Positions 27,661 through 35,866 of a stretch of DNA of 64,000 bases are shown here, piece by piece. This stretch comes from Algoriphagus oliviformis (GTDB lineage: Bacteria; Bacteroidota; Bacteroidia; Cytophagales; Cyclobacteriaceae). The stretch lies in contig NZ_JAFKCT010000001.1 of the NCBI RefSeq assembly GCF_017254915.1, positions 1,116,001 to 1,180,000 of the forward strand, read 5' to 3'. The translations under genes and the position numbers were made by a program. The notes under the pieces were generated by a model. It had not been told where the DNA came from. It was given only the letters and a program-made list of their open reading frames with translations, and did not search any database. Positions within the stretch are counted from its first letter, which is position 1; each line of letters begins with the position of its first letter.

Positions 27661-28712
27661 TCGTTTTCTTTGCGAGCCAGCTCCTCAGAAGTAGCCAAGG
27701 CGATCACCCTACCTTGGTCGCCTACGGCATTGTAAAAGTGGTACACCACGCCATTCCACTTGATTACCCAAGGTTTGTGGGCGTATTGCCGGTCATAGGG
27801 GTCCGAGGGGGCGATCAGGTCAGCTCCTTCCCAATCTGTCCAGTGGACAAGATCATAGGAAGCGGCAAAGCGCTCAAACGCACCCGGCCTCCAGAAGGCG
27901 CCAAAATAGAACATGACGTAGAGATCGCCCATCTTGACGATCTGCGCATCCCCGCAAATTCCCTGATGCCTCGTGATAACGGGGTTTTCCCCAAAACGCT
28001 TCCAGGTCTTCAGGTCTTCCGATACGGCCATGCCAATGCTTTCGTAGTCCGCGGTGTCCCCTTTAGCATTGTAGTACATCACAAAAGGATAGCCGGTATG
28101 CAGCTCCGTATCCCGGATTACATGGCTTTTGTAGATCGTTTTGTCCTCAAACCAGCGCGCCCCCTCGTCCTCCGGGGACAAAAGTGGCTCGCGAGAGGTT
28201 TCCCATGCCCTGATTTCGGTAAGTGCGCTTGAACTTGCCATTCCCACTTTGAGGGTTCCCGCTTCGTAACCGCTGCTGCTTCCGCCCAGGTAGGTCATCC
28301 AGTAGCGGTCTTGGAATTTTTCCACACCATAGTCTCCTCCCCACTCCGTGTCCACCAGCGCGGGATAGCCGGCCTTTTGGTTGGCGTCCCAGGTGCCTTC
28401 GGTGAAGGAGAGAATCTTCCCCTGGGACTCCCAGTGGAGCAGATCCTCACTTTGCGCAAGCCAGGTCTCGTATCCCTGCCCGTCAAAGACGATGTAAGTC
28501 ATGTGCCAAAGCCCTCCCTCACGGAAGATCGTCGGGGAGTCGATCATCTTGGTGCTGTCCGGGTGTTGAAACACGATCCCATATTTGAAAGGGGTCTTAA
28601 TCTCCCCATACACTTCCTCCATGGCCTCTTGGGAGACGTTTTGGGGAAGCTTTTTGGCTTGGGGAGTGCAGGATGCGAGGCCGATGAAAAGGAATAGGAA
28701 GTGGATTTTCAT
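27657..28712 (-). CDS. GH43/GH130-like five-bladed propeller lipoprotein
   Basis: A 351-aa protein. The ATG at 28712 is preferred over 28760 because it starts a signal peptide with lipobox GLASC. The body has the five-bladed propeller layout of GH43, GH117 and GH130 glycosidases: DSPTIFREGGLWHMTY, SEDLLHWES, a repeated AVSEDLKTW type segment and HKPWVIKWNG. The Asp in DSPTI is the expected first-blade acidic residue. It is probably a surface-anchored glycosidase; the family assignment between these clans is uncertain. Confidence 0.78.
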   Translation of the reverse strand: MKIHFLFLFIGLASCTPQAKKLPQNVSQEAMEEVYGEIKTPFKYGIVFQHPDSTKMIDSPTIFREGGLWHMTYIVFDGQGYETWLAQSEDLLHWESQGKILSFTEGTWDANQKAGYPALVDTEWGGDYGVEKFQDRYWMTYLGGSSSGYEAGTLKVGMASSSALTEIRAWETSREPLLSPEDEGARWFEDKTIYKSHVIRDTELHTGYPFVMYYNAKGDTADYESIGMAVSEDLKTWKRFGENPVITRHQGICGDAQIVKMGDLYVMFYFGAFWRPGAFERFAASYDLVHWTDWEGADLIAPSDPYDRQYAHKPWVIKWNGVVYHFYNAVGDQGRVIALATSEELARKEND

Positions 28713-29048
28713 GGAAAAAAGCGAAAAGATGAAGATATGGGCCTTGCCGCCGACAAACAACGGTTCGAAGCCGACTTTGGGCAGCGGGCCAGATTTGCAA
28801 CAGCATAAAGACTCGTTTGGAAGTGTTTGCTATACAATACTTTGTATATTAAATACACTAAAACAGAGCTGCTGTCTGTGTCCGTTGTTGTTGGTAGCTA
28901 GCAAAAGCTAAATCGAAAACGTCCCTCACCAAAATTTGGACTACCTCGATTCCCGCTTTTTGGGGAGAAAAAGCTTCCTGCCGGCAAGGATGGGGATAGC
29001 GCAAACGGTGGCTCTCTTCTTTTTTTTGACAGCCAAACTCCTAAACCC
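28713..29048. other. Divergent intergenic region (336 bp)
   Basis: It lies between the GH43-like lipoprotein (minus) and the beta-repeat gene (plus). It is AT-rich around 28820-28870 with one promoter-like palindrome (separate entry). No coding ORF is convincing; the short frames here lack family signal. Confidence 0.5.
28817..28848 (+). promoter_or_regulatory. Possible Bacteroidota-type promoter with palindrome
   Basis: TATACAA-TACT-TTGTATA is a perfect 7-bp inverted repeat (28831-28848) that includes TAC-TTTG, one base short of the Bacteroidota -7 consensus TAnnTTTG. A TTG lies about 18 bases upstream (28817). It could drive the beta-repeat gene 200 bp downstream. Confidence 0.25.
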
Positions 29049-30854
29049 ATGGAAGAAAAAACCAAAAAAGCCACCTGGAAAGCCCATCCCGAAAACGAGG
29101 AATGGAATGACGCCCGAAACTGGGAAGATGGTGAAATGCCCGACGAGTCTGCGGTCTTTTCCCAATCCGACAAGACCGTGATTACTTTTTCCACCTTGGA
29201 CTGTGCCAGGGTGGGACAGCTGGATTTTGAGCCAGGGGCACCATCCTTTTCCTTTCGCTTTGGCTCCAGCCCAAACAAACCGGCGCTGGATATCCACGGC
29301 GTTGGTATCCGGAACAAGTCGGGGCATAGCCAGAGTTTTGTGGTGGCTGCGACGGCGGCTAATTTCCGCACGCCCCAGCTTCGCTTTTCCAATAAGGCCA
29401 CGGCCGGAGGGGAGGAGATGTCCTATTACTCGGGGCCGGAGTCCCTGGAGGATGGCTACGGAGGCGGCATCATCTCTTTTTTTGACCAGGCGACTGCCGG
29501 TACGGCCCGCTTCGTGGTGAGGACAGGAAAGCTGGCGCCTCCCAAGACGGAACGAAGCACGGTCGGCGGAGAAGTGGCCTTTTGTGATTATTCCACAGCC
29601 GAGCGGGCGGAGTTTACGATCTACGGCAGCCTGGGGATAGACGGGGATACCTTTGGCAATACCGTCTTCCATGACCATGCTACGGCTGCTCATGGCAGAT
29701 TTACCAACATTGGCGGGACGGTCGCGGGCGGAGACGGAGGCAACACCCAATTTTACGATTCCTCGACTGCCGCACACGGGGTTTTCATCAACCTTGGAGG
29801 GACATTTTACAAGGCAAACGGCGGAGATGTGGCGTTTGACGGGACGGCCAGTGGAGCGCATGGGCACTTTCTGAACTATCCGGCCACGGTGGATGGGGGA
29901 AATGGCGGCGTCACCAGCTTCAACAACAACTGGCCCGACATGGGCACGGAGGGAGCTTCGGCCGGGGAGGCCACTTACCATAACTACGGCGCAACGGGCG
30001 CCCATCGGGGAGGTGGAGGCCATACGGAGTTCACCGCAAAATACGGCTGTCCCACCGCCGCAAAGGCCACGATCATCAACTACGGGAGCGCGATTCCCGG
30101 CAAGTCCACCGCGGGTCACACCATCTTTTCGATCAGCCTTCCCACCCAGCACTTTCCCACGGCGGGAAATGCGGTGATCAGAAACCTGCCCGCACTGAAT
30201 GCCGACGCAGCACCTGGTAATACTTCCTTTGCGATGTATGCGGACTCGGAGAAGAATTCGACAAATCCTTCCCCTCCACCATCCGGCACGGATCCCCTGC
30301 AAAGCCAGCCCAAAGATCAGGTGCCGACTGCCGGGGAGGCCTTGGTGATCAACGAAGGTGGGAGCGTGCCGGGTGCTGCCGGAGGCTTTACCTCCTTCTC
30401 CGGCGTGTCTTCTGCGGGTAATTCCCGCCTGGTCGCCCACGGAGGAATGAATGGGGGGCAGGGTGGCAAAGTGGTCTTTGCAGACTGGGCCAGCGGTGGC
30501 ACTTGCCATGTTTGCCTCTATGGCAACGGGGAGCTGGATCTCGGCTGGATGAGCCAAAAGCTGAGCATAGGCCTGCTGGAAACAGCCGGAGGCATAGTCG
30601 CGATGGCATTGGGTTCAAAAGGCTTTGGGCTGGAGCTCGGCAGTCAGCTGATCCTCCACTCGGGGACGTTGAGTTTCCGGTTTTTTGGGAGCGAGTCCTC
30701 GGGGTTTGATTTTGGTCAGGACTACGAGGTCTTGACCGCGCCAAATCTCTCCTGCTTCAATGTGGGCCAGTTTGCAGCCAATGATCTGGATGGGGCCTCT
30801 CCGCACTTCACCCTGTCTGGCAACAAGCTCAGCGTTTCCTACTCCAAGTCGTAA
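29049..30854 (+). CDS. Beta-strand repeat protein (autotransporter-like repeats), no signal peptide
   Basis: A 601-aa protein. The N-terminus resembles the cap that opens autotransporter-associated beta-strand proteins (TWKAHPENEEWNDARNW). Residues from about 95 to 420 are degenerate repeats of 24-30 residues with the scheme GGxxxFxDxSTAxHGxFxNxGG (for example NTVFHDHATAAHGRFTNIGG, TQFYDSSTAAHGVFINLGG). This predicts a right-handed beta-helix or solenoid. A Pro-rich break (NPSPPPSG) follows near residue 410, then two more repeats and a beta-rich C-terminal region. Proteins with these repeats usually carry a signal peptide, but none is visible and no upstream in-frame start provides one. Function unknown; a structural or adhesive role is only suggested by the repeat type. 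Confidence 0.75.
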   Translation: MEEKTKKATWKAHPENEEWNDARNWEDGEMPDESAVFSQSDKTVITFSTLDCARVGQLDFEPGAPSFSFRFGSSPNKPALDIHGVGIRNKSGHSQSFVVAATAANFRTPQLRFSNKATAGGEEMSYYSGPESLEDGYGGGIISFFDQATAGTARFVVRTGKLAPPKTERSTVGGEVAFCDYSTAERAEFTIYGSLGIDGDTFGNTVFHDHATAAHGRFTNIGGTVAGGDGGNTQFYDSSTAAHGVFINLGGTFYKANGGDVAFDGTASGAHGHFLNYPATVDGGNGGVTSFNNNWPDMGTEGASAGEATYHNYGATGAHRGGGGHTEFTAKYGCPTAAKATIINYGSAIPGKSTAGHTIFSISLPTQHFPTAGNAVIRNLPALNADAAPGNTSFAMYADSEKNSTNPSPPPSGTDPLQSQPKDQVPTAGEALVINEGGSVPGAAGGFTSFSGVSSAGNSRLVAHGGMNGGQGGKVVFADWASGGTCHVCLYGNGELDLGWMSQKLSIGLLETAGGIVAMALGSKGFGLELGSQLILHSGTLSFRFFGSESSGFDFGQDYEVLTAPNLSCFNVGQFAANDLDGASPHFTLSGNKLSVSYSKS

Positions 30855-30896
30855 AAAGGCGGTTTTTCCCTCCTCGCTCCCTGGAAGGCGCTGTGT

Positions 30897-30930
30897 TCGA
30901 AACAAATGATCCCCCATTTGTTTCGATTTT
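30897..30930 (+). terminator. Terminator after the beta-repeat gene
   Basis: A perfect 12-bp stem (TCGAAACAAATG / CATTTGTTTCGA) with a 6-base loop, followed by TTTT, located 43 bp after the stop codon. Confidence 0.75.
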
Positions 30931-30987
30931 ATACCCAAGCGGATTTCGGGGATTTGGCTAACTTATGCCCCCAAGTAAACTCAAAAT

Positions 30988-32694
30988 ATGGCCAACTTTA
31001 ACATAGACGCAGACAAGAATCTGACCTACGATGCCATCGTCATCGGCTCGGGGATCAGCGGAGGCTGGGCGGCAAAAGAACTTTGCGAAGCCGGTCTCAA
31101 AACCCTCGTCCTGGAGCGGGGAAGAATAGTGGAGCACGTGGTGGACTATCCGACCATGAACTACGACCCTTGGGAAGTGGAGCTCCGAGGCAGCCTCACA
31201 CCGGAGCAAAAAGCCCGACATCCCAAGGGCGGCAGGTCGGGATTCATCGGCTCGATGAACGAGCACTTCCATGCCAACGACGTGGAAAATCCCTACACCG
31301 AGGTCAAGCCTTTCCTGTGGGTGCGTGCCCACCAGATGGGAGGCCGCTCCCTGCTCTGGGGCAAACAGACCTACCGCTGGTCGGACCTGGACTTTGAGGC
31401 CAATGCCAAGGACGGCCATGGAGTCGACTGGCCGATCCGATACAAGGACATCGAGCCTTGGTACACGCATGTAGAGAAATTCGCCGGGATCAGCGGGGAA
31501 GCTTTGGGCTTGCCTCAGCTGCCGGACTCGCACTTTCTCCCGCCCATGGAGCTCAACTGTGTGGAAAAGCAGATCAAAGAGCGCATCGAAAAGGAATTCA
31601 AGGGCCGAAACATGATCATCGGCCGCGTGGCGCACCTGACCCAGCCGCACAACGGACGCGGGCAGTGCCAGTCCCGCAATCGCTGCGATCGCGGCTGTCC
31701 CTACGGCGCTTACTTTAGTTCCAATGCCGTGACCCTGCCCGCGGCAAACGCGACCGGCAACTTGACCATCCGCCCTTACTCCATCGTGCAGTCGGTGGTG
31801 TATGACGAGCAAAAAGGCAAAGCCAGCGGCGTGCGCATCATCGATGCGGAGACCGGCGAAGACATCGTGTACAAAGCCAAGATCGTCTTTGTCAATGCCT
31901 CTGCCCTGAGCACGACCCAGATCCTGCTCAACTCTACCTCCAGCCGCTTTCCAAACGGGCTGGGAAATGACTCCGGCGAACTCGGTCACAATCTCATGGA
32001 CCACACCTACCGCATCGGCGCGATGGGCACCGTGGAGGGGTTCGAAGACCAATACTACAAAGGCCGACGTCCAAACGGCATCTACATTCCCCGCTATGTC
32101 AACTTGAAAGATGGACCTCAAAGTGACAAGTTTGTCCGAGGCTATGGATTCCAAGGCGGTGGCGGACGCGCCGGATGGGGAGCGGGCAGCAACCAAGAGG
32201 ATTTTGGCGGCAGCTTCAAGGACGGACTGATGAAGCCCGGGCCTTGGGAGTTTTTCATCACAGGCTTTGCGGAGTGCCTGCCGTATCATGAAAACAAGGT
32301 GTCGCTCAACACCGACGTCCTCGACAAGTGGGGCCAGCCTACGCTCAGCATCGATGCCCAGTGGGGTGCCAATGAGCTGGAGCTCAACAAGCAGATCCGC
32401 ATCGATGCGCGCGAGATGCTGGAGCGCGCGGGGGTCAAGGACATCATGGACTTTGACAAAGAGCACGAGATGGGCTATGGCATCCACGAGATGGGCACTG
32501 CCCGCATGGGCAAAGACCCCAAAACCTCCGTGCTCAATGCTACCAACCAAGTGCATGGCTGCGAAAACGTATTCGTCACCGACGGGGCCTGCATGACCTC
32601 CTCCTCCTGTGTGAATCCTTCCCTGACCTATATGGCACTCACCGCGAGAGCCGCCAGCCACGCGATTTCCGAACTCAAAAAGCAAAACCTCTAA
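30988..32694 (+). CDS. GMC family FAD-dependent oxidoreductase
   Basis: A 568-aa glucose-methanol-choline oxidoreductase. The dinucleotide fold is GSGISGGWAAKELCEAG at residues 20-36. The C-terminal GMC_oxred_C block contains HEMGTARMG and the late CVNPSLTYMAL segment. It has no signal peptide of its own. The next gene, 3 bp downstream, encodes the Tat-exported gluconate 2-dehydrogenase subunit 3-like partner. In such pairs the small subunit often carries the large one through the Tat pathway, so a periplasmic sugar or polyol dehydrogenase is likely. The electron acceptor is not encoded here. Confidence 0.93.
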   Translation: MANFNIDADKNLTYDAIVIGSGISGGWAAKELCEAGLKTLVLERGRIVEHVVDYPTMNYDPWEVELRGSLTPEQKARHPKGGRSGFIGSMNEHFHANDVENPYTEVKPFLWVRAHQMGGRSLLWGKQTYRWSDLDFEANAKDGHGVDWPIRYKDIEPWYTHVEKFAGISGEALGLPQLPDSHFLPPMELNCVEKQIKERIEKEFKGRNMIIGRVAHLTQPHNGRGQCQSRNRCDRGCPYGAYFSSNAVTLPAANATGNLTIRPYSIVQSVVYDEQKGKASGVRIIDAETGEDIVYKAKIVFVNASALSTTQILLNSTSSRFPNGLGNDSGELGHNLMDHTYRIGAMGTVEGFEDQYYKGRRPNGIYIPRYVNLKDGPQSDKFVRGYGFQGGGGRAGWGAGSNQEDFGGSFKDGLMKPGPWEFFITGFAECLPYHENKVSLNTDVLDKWGQPTLSIDAQWGANELELNKQIRIDAREMLERAGVKDIMDFDKEHEMGYGIHEMGTARMGKDPKTSVLNATNQVHGCENVFVTDGACMTSSSCVNPSLTYMALTARAASHAISELKKQNL

Positions 32695-32697
32695 GCC

Positions 32698-33291
32698 ATG
32701 AATAGACGAGAAGCACTTAGAAAATCAGCCCTCGGGCTCGGCGCTGCGGTGGGCACTCCTACTTTACTGAGCTTGCTGCAAGCCTGCGCCCAGCAGGATA
32801 GACTGACTTGGACACCGCAGTTTCTGGCCGAGGATCAGGCGAGGTTTATTTCCTCTTTTGTGGATTTCCTGCTGCCAAAGACCGATACACCGGGCGGCCT
32901 GGACGTGAAGGCGGACATCTTCATGGACTTGATGTATGCCAAGGCCTACGACGAAGGCGGACAGAAAAACACCGTCGAGGAGATCGCCAAGTTCAATGAA
33001 GACTGCAAGGCAACCTACGGAGCCGTCTTTGCGGAGCTGAGCGCTGAGGACAAAGCGGCCTGTTTCCGTGAGCACGAAGCCAATTCCCCCAAATTCGCCA
33101 AAAACGTCTGGGGAACCTCCGTGGGGCCAAGCCAGCCGGTGGGCTTTTACCGGGGCTTGAAATCCATGGCGCTCTGGGCCTATTTCAGCTCGGAGGAGAT
33201 TGGTAAAAATGTCCTGACCTACGACCCTATTCCAGGCCCCTATCAGGGATGCATTCCACTTTCGGATGTGGGAAATACCTGGAGTTTGTGA
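32698..33291 (+). CDS. Gluconate 2-dehydrogenase subunit 3 family protein (Tat)
   Basis: A 197-aa protein beginning with NRREALRKSALGLG, a twin-arginine signal. The rest matches the small-subunit family: FISSFVDFLLPKTDTPG, the segment after DVKADIFMDLMY, and a C-terminal YQGCIPL. It is translated 3 bp after the GMC gene and is expected to form a complex with it and serve as the export escort. It contains no visible heme-binding CxxCH. Confidence 0.88.
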   Translation: MNRREALRKSALGLGAAVGTPTLLSLLQACAQQDRLTWTPQFLAEDQARFISSFVDFLLPKTDTPGGLDVKADIFMDLMYAKAYDEGGQKNTVEEIAKFNEDCKATYGAVFAELSAEDKAACFREHEANSPKFAKNVWGTSVGPSQPVGFYRGLKSMALWAYFSSEEIGKNVLTYDPIPGPYQGCIPLSDVGNTWSL

Positions 33292-33307
33292 TTTTGATTT
33301 AATATTG

Positions 33308-33342
33308 ACTCTCCCTTCGATGTCCGAGGGGAGAGTTTTTTT
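33308..33342 (+). terminator. Terminator after the GMC/subunit 3 pair
   Basis: Stem ACTCTCCC / GGGAGAGT with a 13-base loop followed by seven T residues. It ends the operon just before the next sulfatase start (33348). Confidence 0.8.
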
Positions 33343-33347
33343 ATGCC

Positions 33348-34790
33348 ATGAAAATCAAAACATCGCTTTTCCTTCTCATTTTTGCCATTCTTGTTTGCAC
33401 GAATGGCAGCACGCTCCATGCGCAAGATACTGGCAAACCCAACGTCATCCTGGTCAATGTCGATGACCTAGGCTGGAGGGATGTGGGCTTCATGGGCGGT
33501 AGCTACTACGAGACGCCAAACCTCGACAGGCTGGCTTCCCAGAGCGTAGTGTTCACCCAAGCCTACGCCGGTGCCTCCAACTGCGCGCCGAGCAGGGCGA
33601 CGATGCTCACAGGCAGGTATCCGATGACCCACGGAGTGTACACCGTCAGCCCCTCGGATCGGGGCAATGCCGCAACTCGAAAGCTGATCCCCACTCCCAA
33701 TTCCGACCACATTCCCGCCGATAGCTATACCCTTGCCCAGCTCTTCAAAGACCAGGGCTATGTCACGGGGATATTTGGAAAGTGGCATGTGTCGCGAGAC
33801 CCCAGGGACTTTGGGTTTGATGTGAACGTGGGCGGTGGGCCGCAGGGCAATCCCGGCCAAAAGGGCTATTTCAGCCCCTACAAGGTGGGCATCCCATCCT
33901 CCGGAGCGGGGGAATACTTGACGGATCGGTTGACGGCGGAGGCGATCAGTTTCGCGGAGGAAAATCGGGACAACCCCTTTTTTCTATACCTGCCCTTCTA
34001 CACCGTCCACTCGCCCCTGATGGCGAAGGAAGAGCTAAAGGCCAAGTTTGACCGAAAGCCGGGAGAGCCCGGTCGTGACAATGCCACCTATGCGGCGATG
34101 ATCTACTCCATGGACGAGAATGTGGGGAGGCTGATGGCGGCGATCGATTCCCTCGGTTTGGATGAAAATACCATCCTGATCTTCACCTCTGACAACGGGG
34201 GCGTCCGTGCGACCAGCCATCAGGATCCGCTGAGGGCGGGAAAAGGGAGCTACTACGAAGGCGGTATCCGGGTTCCCTTGTTTGTGCGCTGGCCGGGAAG
34301 ATTCCAAGCGGATCGAGTGGGGAGTCCGGTGCTGCAGATGGACTTTTTTCCGACCATTCGCCAGCTCTTGAAAGCCGAAACGGAGCTTGAGGTCGACGGA
34401 ATATCCATCCTGGGTCTTTTGGATGGGGAAGAGCCCGAGCCCAGGGAGCTTTTTTGGCACTTTCCCATCTACCTCGAGGCCTACGATCCTAGGGAAGATC
34501 AATCACGGGACCCCTTGTTCCGGACCCGTCCAGGCTCGGTGATCCGCTCTGGAGACTGGAAGCTGCACCATTACTTTGAGGAGGACGAGTACGAGCTATA
34601 CCATCTGGCGGAGGATCTGGGCGAGCGGAGCAATCTGTTGGACTCCCATCCCGAAAAAGCGCAAGAGCTGATCAAAAAGCTCGACGCTTGGCGGCGATCT
34701 ACCCGAGCCCCCGTGCCGACCGAGCTAAATCCGAGCTATGATCCCGCGGAAGTGCAAAGACTAAGCAAGCGGTCCATGGAGGGCCATTAA
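33348..34790 (+). CDS. Secreted sulfatase (Cys-type)
   Basis: A 480-aa arylsulfatase-family enzyme with a Sec signal ending at LHAQ. The formylglycine motif is CAPSR at Cys79. Metal residues lie in NVDDLGW near residue 39 and in TSDNGG, and the substrate-site segment is FGKWHVS. It follows the GMC oxidoreductase pair but is separated by a terminator whose T-run nearly touches its start codon, so it must have its own or read-through transcription. This is the third Cys-type sulfatase in the window; the substrate is not predictable from sequence alone. Confidence 0.93.
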   Translation: MKIKTSLFLLIFAILVCTNGSTLHAQDTGKPNVILVNVDDLGWRDVGFMGGSYYETPNLDRLASQSVVFTQAYAGASNCAPSRATMLTGRYPMTHGVYTVSPSDRGNAATRKLIPTPNSDHIPADSYTLAQLFKDQGYVTGIFGKWHVSRDPRDFGFDVNVGGGPQGNPGQKGYFSPYKVGIPSSGAGEYLTDRLTAEAISFAEENRDNPFFLYLPFYTVHSPLMAKEELKAKFDRKPGEPGRDNATYAAMIYSMDENVGRLMAAIDSLGLDENTILIFTSDNGGVRATSHQDPLRAGKGSYYEGGIRVPLFVRWPGRFQADRVGSPVLQMDFFPTIRQLLKAETELEVDGISILGLLDGEEPEPRELFWHFPIYLEAYDPREDQSRDPLFRTRPGSVIRSGDWKLHHYFEEDEYELYHLAEDLGERSNLLDSHPEKAQELIKKLDAWRRSTRAPVPTELNPSYDPAEVQRLSKRSMEGH

Positions 34791-34794
34791 AAAA

Positions 34795-34822
34795 GAAAGC
34801 TCCCCAGTCTTGAGGAGCTTTC
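34795..34822. terminator. Bidirectional terminator between convergent genes
   Basis: Stem GAAAGCTCC / GGAGCTTTC with a 10-base loop and A/T runs at the bases, lying between the sulfatase stop (34790) and the stop of the DUF2059 gene (34860). Confidence 0.8.
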
Positions 34823-34859
34823 TCGCGGTTGTGACGCTGGCGTTGCCACTTTTCTTGAC

Positions 34860-35303
34860 TCAGAGCGAAGACTGGGTGTAACCCATTTTTTGGAGCTTTT
34901 CGATGATTCTTCCCATGACTTCCTGGCCTTTTTTCTGCCCGACGACCATGGATTCCTGGGTGATCGCAGGGGTGACCTCCAGGGTTTTCTTTCCGATGGG
35001 AGAATTGTAAAAGTCTATCAGCGCCAATAGTTCCGCTTCCGTGTAGTACTTGGCGTAGATCGGAGCGATCTCGTCCATCATGCTTTCGGAGGTGAATTCT
35101 TTCTTAAACTCCTCCCAGACCTCCGAGGGAACATTGGCGGAGGCTATACCGGGCATTTGGGCCATGACGTCGATCATTTTGGAAATGGACTCATTGAGCT
35201 GCATGGCCTCCATCAGTCGGTAGGCCGGTTCTTTCTGGGTTTGCTGGGCTTGGGACAAAAAGGCAAATAGGCAGAGTGCGAAGGCGAGAAGTACGCGTTT
35301 CAT
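34860..35303 (-). CDS. Secreted DUF2059 protein
   Basis: A 147-aa protein with a signal peptide ending at SQAQ. The remaining 125 residues are helical and show the DUF2059 signature (YTEAELLALIDFYNSPIG, then a conserved KTLEVTP). Family function is unknown; members are small periplasmic proteins. It is divergent to the two-component operon, whose regulatory region lies between them. Confidence 0.88.
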   Translation of the reverse strand: MKRVLLAFALCLFAFLSQAQQTQKEPAYRLMEAMQLNESISKMIDVMAQMPGIASANVPSEVWEEFKKEFTSESMMDEIAPIYAKYYTEAELLALIDFYNSPIGKKTLEVTPAITQESMVVGQKKGQEVMGRIIEKLQKMGYTQSSL

Positions 35304-35372
35304 AAAATATGGATTTAAGTTGCGTAAATATATAGTCTAATTCCCTCACAAAGGAGGTGGGGCCAAGTAGTG

Positions 35373-35416
35373 TTGTGGAATAATTTCTACATTTTTTTGT
35401 GGAAATTATTCCGCAA
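35373..35416. promoter_or_regulatory. 15-bp inverted repeat, candidate activator site for the two-component operon
   Basis: Left arm TTGTGGAATAATTTC (35373-35387) pairs with right arm GAAATTATTCCGCAA (35402-35416) with one mismatch. Each arm is itself close to GGAA-N4-TTCC. The reverse complement of the right arm plus one base (TTGCGGAATAATTTCC) nearly matches 43453-43470 upstream of dps. It ends 38 bp before the sigma-54-like element at 35454. Confidence 0.55.
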
Positions 35417-35453
35417 CGGAGCGGATTCGGCTGTCTTTGGGGCGGTTTTTTTG

Positions 35454-35470
35454 TGGCACGAAATTGTCCC
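35454..35470 (+). promoter_or_regulatory. Weak sigma-54-like element before the response regulator operon
   Basis: TGGCACGAAATTGT fits the -24 half TGGCACG perfectly, but the -12 half is TTGT and the spacing is one base short. It lies 30 bp before the ATG at 35500. Confidence 0.25.
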
Positions 35471-35499
35471 AGCACTGGGCAATGCAAGAAGACCCATAC

Positions 35500-35844
35500 A
35501 TGAAAAAAGCTTTGATAATCGACGACGAAGTTGATTTGTGTATGCTCCTCTCGATGCAGTTGAGATCCTTGGGTATTGCCAATGAATACGTCAATTCCAT
35601 CACCGAGGCGAAGGAGAAGTTTAAAAACAATCGCTTTGGAATCGTGTTTCTCGACTTGAACCTAAAGGACGGTACCGGCTATGACATGTTGGAGTTTATC
35701 AGCGGTTTTCCGAAGCGCCAGCGGGTCATCGTCATCAGCGCCTATGACAATGAGCGCAACAAGGCGCTGGATCACGGGGCGGACTTTTTTCTGCCCAAAC
35801 CGTTTACCAAGAAAAAGGTAGCACAAATCATCGACTCGATCTAA
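35500..35844 (+). CDS. Single-domain response regulator
   Basis: A 114-aa CheY-like receiver with no output domain. Acidic pair IIDDE at the N-terminus, phosphoacceptor Asp in FLDLNLKDG, Thr/Ser in VISAYD and Lys in FLPKPF. The ATG at 35500 starts the fold directly (MKKALIIDDE); the longer frame from 35437 adds residues with no family support. It is the first gene of a five-gene operon with the NtrC-type regulator 22 bp downstream and may act as a phosphate shuttle. Confidence 0.9.
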   Translation: MKKALIIDDEVDLCMLLSMQLRSLGIANEYVNSITEAKEKFKNNRFGIVFLDLNLKDGTGYDMLEFISGFPKRQRVIVISAYDNERNKALDHGADFFLPKPFTKKKVAQIIDSI

Positions 35845-35866
35845 CTTTAAATACCAATCATCCCCC

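Noticed and set aside
28941-30557. 538-aa open frame antisense to the beta-repeat gene
   Set aside because: Composition is Gly/Arg/Val-rich without domain signal; repeats on the sense strand have the regular protein pattern. I keep the sense gene.
30958-32685. 575-aa open frame antisense to the GMC oxidoreductase
   Set aside because: It mirrors the GMC gene almost exactly, has no family signature, and the sense strand carries complete GMC motifs. Open antisense frames are expected from the codon bias here.
35437-35499. Longer N-terminus of the first response regulator
   Set aside because: The added 21 residues precede the receiver fold, have no homology and overlap the promoter-like element; ATG at 35500 is preferred.
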